Shown: piece by piece, positions 34,727 through 44,146 of the stretch | Layout: every line of letters begins with the position of its first letter | Position numbering within the stretch: the stretch's first letter is position 1 | Assembly: GCF_030580655.1 (NCBI RefSeq) | Contig: NZ_JAUQTB010000004.1 | Span: 62,001-126,000, forward strand | DNA: 64,000 bases | Origin: Paenibacillus lacisoli | Lineage (GTDB): Bacteria > Bacillota > Bacilli > Paenibacillales > Paenibacillaceae | Reading direction: 5' to 3' | Position numbers and translations under genes: made by a program | The notes under the pieces: model-generated | The model's input: the letters and a program-made list of their open reading frames with translations, nothing else | The model's database searches: none | What the model was told of the DNA's origin: nothing

Positions 34727-34761
34727 GATCTGTCGATAAGTATAAAAAAAACGGACAGATC
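34727..34761 (-). promoter_or_regulatory. Inverted repeat in the sulfate operon leader
   Basis: GATCTGTC (34727-34734) and GACAGATC (34754-34761) are perfect 8-bp complements separated by 19 bases. The spacer on the minus strand is T-rich and holds TATACT. It lies 31-65 bases upstream of the binding-protein start and could be an operator or a leader hairpin. It does not look like an S-box or T-box. Confidence 0.35.
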
Positions 34762-35066
34762 GTCTCCTGTATACCTGGTCAAACCATGGATATGAATAGC
34801 TAGATTCATGCCAAATGTGCCTGCCTGCTGCGGTGTACGGGAAACGCTCTGTCCGAATGGATAAAACATAAAACAAAATTAAAATTAATCCTACCTGTTT
34901 AGTATGTTAAACTCATTTTATTCAGCAGCCCAGGCACTGTCAATTGATTTTTTCCAAAATGAAATTTTCTTTTTAGTCGTGTACGGGAGGTTTCCTTGTA
35001 TATTCGTTAATGGGGGTATATATTATTTATATATTTGTAAATTATTTGTGGAAGACGGTGTGAAGC

Positions 35067-36020
35067 ATGCAACTGGATATCTCAGAAAAATCCCTGCCAG
35101 TCTACGAGGCACTGGCCAGTGAAGTCCGTATCAATATCCTAAATCTGTTGGCCGAACGGCCCATGAATATCCGAGAGCTCGCCGAAGCACTCAGCCTGAG
35201 CAGTGCCATCATGACGATGCACGTAAAGAAGCTGGAGAAAGCTGAGCTGATCTCTACCCAGATGCTGCCTGGACGCGGAGGCGTGCAGAAGGTGTGCTCC
35301 CTGGCAGCCAGCAAGATTGAAATTACGATGCCGCAGAGCCGGCAGGACACACGGCAGTTCCACCAGACAGAAGTATCTGTAGGGCACTTCACCGATTTTG
35401 AAATTGAGCCTACCTGTGGTCTTGCTACCGTAGAGCGCATTATCGGCGAGTTCGATGAGCCTCGTTATTTTCTGGATCCGGAACGGGTCAACGCCAAAGT
35501 CCTGTGGTTCAGCAAAGGTTTCATGGAGTATAAGGCTCCCAACTTCCTGCTCGCCAGTGAGAAGCCGGAGGAGCTGGAAATCTCCATGGAGCTGTCATCG
35601 GAAGCCCCCTTCACGAACGCCAATTGGCCTTCAGATATTACTTTCTTTCTTAATGATGTATGTCTGGGCAGTTGGACCAGCCCGGGTGACTTCGGAGACA
35701 ACCGGGGCAAGTATACGCCTGCCTGGTGGCCGGATGTGGTGAACCAGTACGGTCTGCTCAAGCGGCTGCGTGTGACAGGCAAGGGCACCTTCATGGATGG
35801 CATACAGATCTCCAATGTCACGCTGGACCAGGTGTCCATTGAGCAGAAGCAGTGGAAATTCCGCATTGCGGTGCTGGACGATGCGAAGCATATCGGCGGG
35901 GCAACTCTCTTCGGGACCGGGTTCGGCAACTACAACCAGGATATTCTGTTCCGTTTGTATTACACAGCCGCTGAGCACCCGGATAAGACGGTGTCAGCAG
36001 AACATATCGGCCAAAGCTGA
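35067..36020 (+). CDS. ArsR-type winged-helix regulator with large C-terminal domain
   Basis: A regulator of 317 residues. The first 90 residues are an ArsR/MarR-like winged helix (LASEVRINILNLLAERPMNI, ELAEALSLSSAIMTMHVKKL). The remaining 220 residues form a beta-rich domain (DITFFLNDVCLGSWTSPGDF, RLRVTGKGTFMDGI), perhaps a sugar-sensing module. No metal-binding CxC motif of ArsR is present. It is convergent with the arabinofuranosidase gene and separated only by a shared terminator, so it is a good candidate regulator of that gene. GGTGTGAAGC lies before the ATG; the upstream region is AT-rich. Confidence 0.8.
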   Translation: MQLDISEKSLPVYEALASEVRINILNLLAERPMNIRELAEALSLSSAIMTMHVKKLEKAELISTQMLPGRGGVQKVCSLAASKIEITMPQSRQDTRQFHQTEVSVGHFTDFEIEPTCGLATVERIIGEFDEPRYFLDPERVNAKVLWFSKGFMEYKAPNFLLASEKPEELEISMELSSEAPFTNANWPSDITFFLNDVCLGSWTSPGDFGDNRGKYTPAWWPDVVNQYGLLKRLRVTGKGTFMDGIQISNVTLDQVSIEQKQWKFRIAVLDDAKHIGGATLFGTGFGNYNQDILFRLYYTAAEHPDKTVSAEHIGQS

Positions 36021-36060
36021 ATCTCCTGGGAACGATTTAATCAGCCCCATTAGCAATGCA

Positions 36061-36110
36061 AGCCCAAAAACGTCCGTCCCGGGATACCGGGAATGGACGT
36101 TTTTGGGCTT
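36061..36110. terminator. Bidirectional terminator
   Basis: AAGCCCAAAAACGTCC-type arms (36061-36075 with 36096-36110) plus an inner CCCGG/CCGGG stem. A-run and T-run on both sides. It lies between the convergent regulator and arabinofuranosidase genes. Confidence 0.85.
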
Positions 36111-36141
36111 GCCTATATTCTCTCATATATGGATTGGAAGA

Positions 36142-37662
<1,521 letters not shown>

Positions 37663-37688
37663 TCATCCTTTCAAAAAGGGAGTTTAAT

Positions 37689-37708
37689 AGTTAATATATA
37701 TAATAACT
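37689..37708 (-). promoter_or_regulatory. Palindrome in the arabinofuranosidase promoter
   Basis: AGTTAATATATATAATAACT is a near-perfect 20-bp palindrome, 33-52 bases upstream of abfA. It contains TATATA-type -10 sequences on the minus strand, so a bound repressor would block the promoter. The ArsR-type regulator encoded next to abfA is a candidate binder. Confidence 0.4.
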
Positions 37709-37779
37709 AATTCATGTTTTTATGCTCAATGGCATCGTACCCCTTTTTAATCAGCCTTGTCAACCGGAAATTAAACGTT

Positions 37780-37797
37780 TACATTATCGTTAATGTA
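37780..37797. promoter_or_regulatory. 18-bp palindrome upstream of abfA
   Basis: TACATTA-TCGT-TAATGTA: two 7-bp arms around a 4-base centre, about 125 bases upstream of abfA. It is a possible distal operator and does not match the AraR consensus I know. Confidence 0.35.
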
Positions 37798-37997
37798 CAT
37801 CTTGCATGCAGGCTGATATATTCGTCTTTTCAAGGCCCACGTTCAGATGTAGAAAACGGCCATTGTTCGAAACTAGTCAGCAAAGCATTTTCATATGATA
37901 GAAACTTAACGAGACGAAAAAAGCAACTTTATTTTGTAAAGGCATGACTTATACTCGTAAATATCCAGTATATTCACTAGTTCAATCGTTTTACATC

Positions 37998-38043
37998 TTA
38001 GACAAGAAAGGTCAGCCTCTTTAGGCTGACCTTTCTTGTCTAA
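37998..38043. terminator. Perfect long hairpin, bidirectional terminator
   Basis: Two perfectly complementary 21-base arms (37998-38018 and 38023-38043) with a 4-base CTTT loop. The arms start TTAGACAAGAAAGG. It lies 38 bases past the stop of the frameshifted lipoprotein gene. Confidence 0.75.
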
Positions 38044-38080
38044 GAATTAGCTCATTACAAATTATATAACCTTCATTCAT

Positions 38081-38673
38081 TTAATCTGAAAATTTTTTAA
38101 GCTCAAAAATAGTTGCCTCTGATAACAGGATAAGCCTATCGTTATTAACAACAAAAAAACTCACACTTACAGGTATGCTAAGTTTTGTAGAAGGGTCACT
38201 TACAACTATTGCTTTTACTACATCATTTATATTTAAGTCAAGAATATCTATTTTATATAATCTATAAAAAGAGTCCGAGTTATTGCATGTCGCTGTAATC
38301 TCATATAATGGATTTTTCAGGTAAGTTTGGTATTTTTTATATTTTTTGAGTCCTTTTGATGAAAAAAATCTCTTTTGATTACAATTTCATCTCCGATAAA
38401 CTTCTGCCCTGTTGGATATTCAGAAGCATCATTGTATGAATTTGCAAATCCTAATAGCTTCTCAACTTTCCAAGTTCCATAGTAATAATTTTCAGTTTCA
38501 CTATCCAAACTTGTACGTTCTAAAGTGCAATCGTCATTATTTTGCTGTGTTGTTACTTGTTTACTGGGAAACTCACCCGAACCTCGCGTATCGGTTGCGG
38601 ACTTACCTGATCCACCACATCCTGAAAGCAAGACGAAACTCAACACCATCAATACACCGAGCACTTTTTTCAA
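38081..38673 (-). pseudogene. Frameshifted small lipoprotein gene
   Basis: From ATG 38673 (AAAGGAG upstream) it encodes a lipoprotein with signal MKKVLGVLMVLSFVLLSGC and lipobox LSGC. After KRDFF the frame shifts at a run of seven T on the coding strand (38362-38368). Read with eight T, it continues SSKGLKKYKKYQTYLKNP and on to FELKKFSD and a stop at 38081, giving a protein of about 197 residues. As read, it stops after 118 residues. The second half is well formed (YRLYKIDILDLNINDVV), so the gene was intact recently, or the tract varies in length. No family is recognised. Base composition is much richer in AT than neighbouring operons. Confidence 0.7.
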
Positions 38674-39032
38674 TACTAAAATCTCCTTTCGTCTACCTAG
38701 CAGAAATTATATCAGACCAATGAACCCACGAATGACTTAAAATCAACATTATTTACAATTAAAGTTAAAATCGTGTTATATGATCCGATCAGAAAACGGC
38801 CCCCTAGTATCAAGAAGTTTGGTCATAGAGCAATATATCGACAAAACATTGTTTCTTTTGCAGATATTTGCAGTATGGCCATGAGTTTAGGAAAAGGACA
38901 AGATAGCGAGGATATTTAGGCAATCCATGCATTACTTCTAAAAAGAAGCGAGAAAGAAAAAAGAAAAGCACTCAACATTTTGAAACAGGTATTTGAAACA
39001 GGCCATTCTTGTTTATGTGCCCTCCAACCCAA
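38674..39032. other. AT-rich intergenic stretch, no intact gene
   Basis: It holds the promoter side of the lipoprotein gene (TATAAT on the minus strand near 38708). A plus-strand frame around 38761-38919 (RKRPPSIKKFGHRAIYRQNI) is stopped by TAG and then continues in frame with a Lys-rich stretch. It has no start or binding site, so it looks like a remnant that I cannot identify. Confidence 0.35.
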
Positions 39033-39066
39033 AAAAGCGGCTCTTCCTTATGGAAGAACCGCTTTT
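39033..39066 (-). terminator. Terminator of the lactonase gene
   Basis: AAAAGCGG..CTTCC pairs with GGAAG..CCGCTTTT around TTAT. On the minus strand it runs into a T-run of six. Confidence 0.85.
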
Positions 39067-39084
39067 CTCTGATTCTGAACTTAT

Positions 39085-40167
39085 TTAGGATTTATGTTTC
39101 GGCTTCTCCATGGGCTCAATGCACACCGGTGTATTCATCTCCAGTACAAACCCTGTCCGTGTCAGCCGGCCGTCATCGGGATGAATGGCATATGATACGA
39201 TATTATCACTGTCCTGATTGGCTGCCAGCAAATAGCCGCCCGGCAGAATATTGAAATTCCGCGGCGTTTTCCCGAAAGTCTCCACCCATTCCTGCACCGT
39301 CAGCGCTCCACTCTCCGGATCAATATGATACAGCACGATGCTGTCATGTCCGCGGTTAGAAGCATACAGATATCGTCCACAAGGTGTAATGCGGATATCG
39401 GCTGCCGTGTTTTCCAGATGCTGCTGATCCTCAGGCAGGGTTGATACATGCTGCAGAGGTGTCAATTCCCCGATCTGCTCATTGTAGGAGAGAACTGTAA
39501 CCGTATTGTTCAGTTCGTTCACGAGATAAGCGAATGCCCCCTTCGGATGAAAAGCCAAATGGCGCGGGCCGGAACCCGGAGGCAGGTTGGTCTCCCGGTG
39601 GGTCACCAGCTTGCCCCCCTCTTCCAGACGATAGATCACAATCTGATCCAGGCCCAGATCACAGACAAATACATAACGGCCCGACCGGTCAGACACAACC
39701 GAGTGGGGATGTGCTGCGTCCTGCCGGTCCTCCCGGATGCCGCTGCCCTCATGTTTGACCTGGGAAGCCATGTCAGCCAGCCCGCTTGTTCCTGCAGCGG
39801 GGAAAACGTTTACGTTCCCGCCCGAGTAATTGGAAGCCAGCACATATTGGCCGTCGCCTGACAGTGATACATAGCAGGTATCTGCTCCATCTGTAGCACG
39901 GCGGTCCAGCAGATGCAGCTCCCCCGTCTTTTCATCTACACGGTAGACATAAACCTCCCCGTCTGCAGTCTCACTCGCCGCATATAGACGCGTCCCTTCT
40001 TCATTCAACGCTATAAAGGAGGGACGTTCAATTCCCTCAATCCCGCTCAGTATGCGCATCTCCCCATTCTCTTGATTAAGAACACAGACATGGATCGCCT
40101 GCTCACTGCGTGAGGCATAGGTCCCCGCATAAAAAATCGTTTCATTCGCCTTCGCCTGCTGTACCAT
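39085..40167 (-). CDS. Lactonase family protein (6-phosphogluconolactonase-like)
   Basis: A seven-bladed beta-propeller of 360 residues of the Pgl (YbhE/YkgB) family, which hydrolyses 6-phosphogluconolactone to 6-phosphogluconate in characterised members. FYAGTYASRSEQAIHV, RPSFIALNEEGTRLYAAS, NYSGGNVNVF, DAAHPHSVVSDRSGRYVF and GSGPRHLAFHPKGAFAYLVN are the usual blade sequences, including the His/Arg positions thought to be catalytic. GGGAGG lies before the ATG. It is monocistronic and divergent from the dioxygenase. Confidence 0.88.
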   Translation of the reverse strand: MVQQAKANETIFYAGTYASRSEQAIHVCVLNQENGEMRILSGIEGIERPSFIALNEEGTRLYAASETADGEVYVYRVDEKTGELHLLDRRATDGADTCYVSLSGDGQYVLASNYSGGNVNVFPAAGTSGLADMASQVKHEGSGIREDRQDAAHPHSVVSDRSGRYVFVCDLGLDQIVIYRLEEGGKLVTHRETNLPPGSGPRHLAFHPKGAFAYLVNELNNTVTVLSYNEQIGELTPLQHVSTLPEDQQHLENTAADIRITPCGRYLYASNRGHDSIVLYHIDPESGALTVQEWVETFGKTPRNFNILPGGYLLAANQDSDNIVSYAIHPDDGRLTRTGFVLEMNTPVCIEPMEKPKHKS

Positions 40168-40295
40168 ATTTGCAGCCTCCCTTTCTCATCTTCTAAACTC
40201 ATTCCCATTTTATTACCCAGCCGAACCCTCTGCGTCCCAACTCCAGGAGTCTGCTCTGGATCAAAGAAGACAAACAGTTTCTTAAAGATAGCTGC

Positions 40296-40342
40296 TTGAC
40301 TTTAAATAGTTATGGTTATAAACTTACTTACAAATAGTAACC
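40296..40342 (+). promoter_or_regulatory. Promoter and palindromic operator of the dioxygenase gene
   Basis: TTGACT (40296-40301) and TATAAA (40317-40322) form a promoter with a 15-bp spacer. Just downstream lies TTACT-N7-AGTAA (40324-40340), nested in a larger GGTTA...TAACC repeat (40314-40342). The sequence resembles sites bound by HxlR/MarR-type quinone sensors such as YodB/CatR; this is inference from memory of those sites. No such regulator gene is adjacent. Confidence 0.45.
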
Positions 40343-40359
40343 AACTGGAGGAATTCCTT

Positions 40360-41127
40360 ATGATCTCACCTATTTTCCTGGCGCACGGTTCACCGATGAC
40401 CGCCATTGAACAATCCCCTTATACAAAGTTTCTGGATGCTTATGGCCAAACCCTTCATCCCAAAGCGATTGTCATTTTCACGGCCCACTGGGAAAGTCCT
40501 GTACTGACTGTAACATCAACGGATGACGTTTATGAGACGATTTATGATTTTGGCGGGTTCCCGCCCGAACTCTATGCGGTTCAATATCCCGCACGCGGCT
40601 CTGTCTCTCTGGCGGAAAGACTGACCCGGCGTTTCGAGGCCCAAGGCATAGACGTACGCAAGGATGAACGGCGCGGATTGGATCATGGCTCGTGGACACT
40701 GCTGCACCGCCTGTTCCCGGCCGCCGATATTCCGGTTGTCCAGATTTCTGTACATCCATTTCTGCCGCCGACCCAGCAGCTTGCCATTGGTGAAGCACTG
40801 CGGGGGCTGGATGCCGAGGATATTCTCATCATCGGCAGCGGCGTGACCGTGCATAATCTTCGTATGGTGGACTGGGATGCAGTTGAACCGACGGAATGGG
40901 CGGTGCAGTTCGACGACTGGCTGATTGAACAGGTACAGTCCTGGGATACCTGGAAGCTGGACCGCTACCGCGAGCTGGCTCCGCATGCGGTTCGTGCCGT
41001 ACCGCGTGAAGAACATTTTGTCCCGCTGTTTCTGGCAATGGGCAGCAGTACCCCTGACCGCAAACCCGAGATTCTTCATCGCAGCTATCAGATGGGTACG
41101 TTAAGCTATCTCAGCTTTTCTTTCTAA
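40360..41127 (+). CDS. Extradiol ring-cleavage dioxygenase (class III, DODA/LigB-like)
   Basis: A protein of 255 residues of the LigB/DODA family (YgiD-like), metal-dependent dioxygenases that open catechol-type rings. FLAHGSPMTAIE, FTAHWESP, RGLDHGSWTLLHRLFP and REEHFVPLFLAMGS hold the conserved metal-binding and catalytic histidines. The substrate is unknown. I chose ATG 40360 because CTGGAGGAA lies upstream. It is a single gene whose promoter overlaps a palindrome, so expression is probably induced by an aromatic or quinone compound. Confidence 0.9.
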   Translation: MISPIFLAHGSPMTAIEQSPYTKFLDAYGQTLHPKAIVIFTAHWESPVLTVTSTDDVYETIYDFGGFPPELYAVQYPARGSVSLAERLTRRFEAQGIDVRKDERRGLDHGSWTLLHRLFPAADIPVVQISVHPFLPPTQQLAIGEALRGLDAEDILIIGSGVTVHNLRMVDWDAVEPTEWAVQFDDWLIEQVQSWDTWKLDRYRELAPHAVRAVPREEHFVPLFLAMGSSTPDRKPEILHRSYQMGTLSYLSFSF

Positions 41128-41177
41128 AATGGTTAAAGTAAAGAACGTGATCCCGGGAGTGAAGTGACCGCTGTAAA

Positions 41178-41406
41178 GTAGACAGAAAATAAAAAGCAAT
41201 AATTAAGCAGCCTGAGTGCGGTATTCATACGGACTCAGGTTGTTTAGTTTTGTCTGGAAACGTGCATGGTTGTAGAAGTGGATGTATTGCTGAGCAGCAT
41301 GTTTCACCTGCTTGGCCGAGACAAAGGCGTGGAGGTAGAAACACTTGGATAAAAAAATCCCCTTCATTAGTAGACAGATTAATTGGCTTTCTTTTTTCTG
41401 TCTACT
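41178..41406 (-). mobile_element. Internally deleted IS3-family insertion sequence
   Basis: An element of about 229 bp bounded by inverted ends: GTAGACAGAAAATAAAAAGC at the left and, read inward on the other strand, GTAGACAGAAAAAAGAAAGC at the right. Only the last part of the OrfB transposase remains inside (41203-41342). The central part with most of the DDE catalytic core is gone, so it cannot move by itself, but both ends are kept, as in MITE-like derivatives. No target-site duplication is obvious. Confidence 0.7.
41203..41342 (-). pseudogene. IS3-family transposase (OrfB), C-terminal fragment
   Basis: The minus strand reads KCFYLHAFVSAKQVKHAAQQ and continues YIHFYNHARFQTKLNNLSPY, then EYRTQAA and a stop at 41203. 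This is a textbook IS3/IS150-group OrfB C terminus. The fragment begins right after the position of the catalytic Glu of the DDE triad. Confidence 0.82.
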
Positions 41407-41417
41407 ATGAAGGGGAT
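41357..41417. repeat. Large imperfect hairpin at the IS remnant end
   Basis: Arms 41357-41378 and 41397-41417 pair along 21 bp with a single bulge (ATCCCCTTCAT...AGTAGACAGA and its complement). The inner part overlaps the IS terminal repeat; the outer part extends beyond it. Confidence 0.6.
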
Positions 41418-41701
41418 CATATCATTAATTGGGTTCCTATTTTTTAGTTATTGAATGTCTGGAAGATCGTTAGGAGTAGACAAATGAAATAGACTAAAGA
41501 CCTATATTGATATTTTACCGGCATATTTAATATGAAATTTTAGGGAAAAGTTCCTTAATAATCCTATTTTTTTGAATCTTAAGAACTACTATTTTTTCAA
41601 AAGTAGAGTTTAAGAACTACATAACCTAAAGTATTAGGATCTATAGTTCGATATAAAAGTTGAAAGCATACAATAATAGCATAGAATAATAGGGGGACTT
41701 T
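41418..41701. other. AT-rich upstream region of the second SLH gene
   Basis: About 280 bases, very rich in AT, with an inverted motif TAAGAACTA repeated at 41579 and 41609. Promoter-like AT blocks abound but none is decisive. No gene is seen. Confidence 0.3.
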
Positions 41702-43288
41702 ATGCAGAAGAAGAGAATATTTTATTCATTTACAATTGTATCAATGCTAATAATGATTTTCGGTGGCCAGAATGTTAACGCTAATCAGAATACTAATTTA
41801 TCTGACCTTGAAACACATTGGGCAAAGGCAACCATCAAATGGGCAATTAATCAGAATATTGTAACAGGCTATGAGGATGGAACCTTTAAACCGAACAAGA
41901 CGGTATCAGAAGCGGAATTTTTAACGATGCTCATTCGCACATATTTGCCCGATGTACAAAGCAGTAAGACAGGTAACTGGGCAGACAGTTATTATGAGAT
42001 TGCTTATCAAAATAACTACTTGCTTGATGGTTCCGAGGAAATCGAAAAAAGAAATGAACTGATTACTCGTTTAGAGGTTGCTGAATTAATAACTTCAACC
42101 CAAGGCAAACATTACGAGGGGGATCATGCAATACAATTTATGTATGATAATAAGTTAGCAAGTGGATCAGATCCCAATAAACTTACTATAACAGGGTTTA
42201 AAGCTTTGGAGTCGCTTACTCGTGCGGAAGCAGTGCAGTTTATTAAAAACCTATACGAATTTGGGAAAGAAGAGTTACAACCACGCCCCCTCCTATATTC
42301 TGACGTTACTCAATTGACAATTTACCAATTAGGTGAAGTACCCGTGAGTTCTGATGTCAATCTACATACTATGTATGTAGATCAAGTTCAAGTTGCCAAA
42401 AGTGAAGGACAACCGATCAGTCGTGCCGAAACCATGTTTGTACCTGTTGAACCAGCAGTAAAAGGTATGGGTGATAAGCTGACTTGGTTTGATAAGCCTA
42501 ATTCAGCTATGATTACGAAGAAAGATGGAACTGGAATCACTATTTACTTAGGCAGATCTGCCGCTATGGTAAATGGAAAATCCATTCCGATTTCAACGAA
42601 GGTCATCAAAACAGTCAATGTTCCTGTTCCAATGAAACCTACTGTGTTAGGTGGTAAGCTCTATGTTCCAGTTGAATTTCTGAAAGAGGTTTTGGGATAC
42701 AATTTTGAGCTTAAAACCGAAGGAAATTCGAATTTTGTAATTGTAGGTAAAGCTCCAGCATCTTTGGATCCTGTTCAGAGCACACCAGCTCCAACCCCAA
42801 CACCTAATCCTAAACCATCTGAGACGTGGAAACCTGATCTTGGGTATCTCCCTCCTGCTGGATGGACACCACCTAAAATCAAGTCTACTTCAACAGATGA
42901 CGGTGCCAAAGATACTAAAATTCTTGAAAAAGAACTTGGATTTACGGGTGGCTATGCTTTCAATGTTTACAAACAAGATGGAAATGTAATTGGTGAAAAG
43001 ATCATTGTTGGTTCACACCCTGAATCCTATGTAAACATTGAATTCAAGGCTTGGTACGGCGAGAAGAAAAATGCTCATGACAGCAATAAGATTCCCTATA
43101 TTGCAAGGGAATTGTTCAAGTTCTATTTTCCAAACAACTATATGAAGTTGTGGAACATTATCAATGATGGTGTTAATGGAAAAGATGTATCAAAGTATGT
43201 TGGAACGAAATTTACCTTAGACAATCGTGAGGTTAAAATTGTCGATGGTGAACGAAGTATTTCGGTAATCGTTAGTAAAAAGAAATAG
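41702..43288 (+). CDS. SLH-domain protein with copper-amine-oxidase-like domain
   Basis: A secreted surface protein of 528 residues. Residues 1-28 are a signal peptide (ending NVNANQ). SLH repeats follow at about 33-80 (LSDLETHWAKATIKWAI, GYEDGTFKPNKTVSEAEF) and less clearly to 190. At about 262-355 lies a region like the 'copper amine oxidase N-terminal' module of Bacillales surface proteins (GRSAAMVNGKSIPI, GGKLYVPVEFLKEVLGY). Then comes a PTPTPNPKP linker and an unrecognised C-terminal domain of 130 residues. AGGGGGAC precedes the ATG. Codon use is far richer in AT than the 16.2-kb SLH gene, which suggests separate acquisition. Confidence 0.82.
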   Translation: MQKKRIFYSFTIVSMLIMIFGGQNVNANQNTNLSDLETHWAKATIKWAINQNIVTGYEDGTFKPNKTVSEAEFLTMLIRTYLPDVQSSKTGNWADSYYEIAYQNNYLLDGSEEIEKRNELITRLEVAELITSTQGKHYEGDHAIQFMYDNKLASGSDPNKLTITGFKALESLTRAEAVQFIKNLYEFGKEELQPRPLLYSDVTQLTIYQLGEVPVSSDVNLHTMYVDQVQVAKSEGQPISRAETMFVPVEPAVKGMGDKLTWFDKPNSAMITKKDGTGITIYLGRSAAMVNGKSIPISTKVIKTVNVPVPMKPTVLGGKLYVPVEFLKEVLGYNFELKTEGNSNFVIVGKAPASLDPVQSTPAPTPTPNPKPSETWKPDLGYLPPAGWTPPKIKSTSTDDGAKDTKILEKELGFTGGYAFNVYKQDGNVIGEKIIVGSHPESYVNIEFKAWYGEKKNAHDSNKIPYIARELFKFYFPNNYMKLWNIINDGVNGKDVSKYVGTKFTLDNREVKIVDGERSISVIVSKKK

Positions 43289-43296
43289 GTAGTATG

Positions 43297-43338
43297 AAAA
43301 GAGAGTGGAGTCTAATCCATTCTCTTTTTATATTTTTT
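43297..43338 (+). terminator. Terminator of the second SLH gene
   Basis: AAAAGAGA..TGGA pairs with TCCA..TCTCTTTT around a 6-base loop, followed by TATATTTTTT. Confidence 0.82.
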
Positions 43339-44146
43339 AAACATCTAAAAGTTCGTTCATATTTGATAAAGCAATATAGAACCGAAAATCGATTTATTAT
43401 TGCATTTAAATGAAATAACCTAATGGTAAAGTAGGTTGAAAAAACCATGAAATTGAAGAAAAAAATAGCATTGGGGGTGGTTTCGTACTTATTGGTGTTA
43501 TAACCTATTTTGGCTTCAATACCGTACTAATCGAAAAGTCTTATGCCGCTTTTGGCGGGGATGATGGTACTCAATAATCCAGTTAGAACATTAGATGAGC
43601 CACCAACTTATAAACTTTTAATGACGGAACCGCTCAAAAATCTTGCTATGAATCGTTGGGAATATCTCAGTTATGGGAACATGCGAACTATTTTCTGCGC
43701 TCGGTTGTGAATGTGCGTCGTTGTTGTTTGGGCATTGTAGAGATCTGCTCCTTAACATGATAGTTTTATTCTACAAGCCCTTATTTTTTATGTCCAACTA
43801 AGTGTAACCGATCCACTCCTTGTTTTAACGAACAGCATATCCTTAACGAGGATGATCGGATATATGCACTTGGTTTCAAAGGGAAGCACGAAACTACACC
43901 AAGGATCTACGAAAAGCATATGGTTATGTAGACTTACAAGAGTATGCGCTGAGCGAAAAGGTTAAGCGTTCCCCCAGCGGGTAAAACTAGAACACAGGAC
44001 ATGTGTGTACAAGCGGTTGATTACTCCTTTCACAACAGGAGATTGTCGGAACAGAACTTTTCCGCTCCGTATGGCATTGGGCTGCTTCAAGCCTCAAGGA
44101 TCTGTGCACATCAGTTGTTAAATTTTATTTAAAGGTTGTGTTCCTC
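43339..44146. other. Region of gene debris without an intact gene
   Basis: About 800 bases. A short plus-strand frame at 43447 begins like a signal peptide (MKLKKKIALGVVSYLLVL) and stops after 18 codons. Further frames near 43561 and 43820-44080 are broken by several stops and lack binding sites. None is recognisable. Together with the upstream IS remnant this looks like decayed accessory DNA. Confidence 0.4.

Noticed and set aside
37998..38043. The perfect 21-bp hairpin as a mobile-element end or attachment site
   Set aside because: It has a tiny loop, no flanking duplication and lies just past a gene end, so a terminator is the simpler reading.
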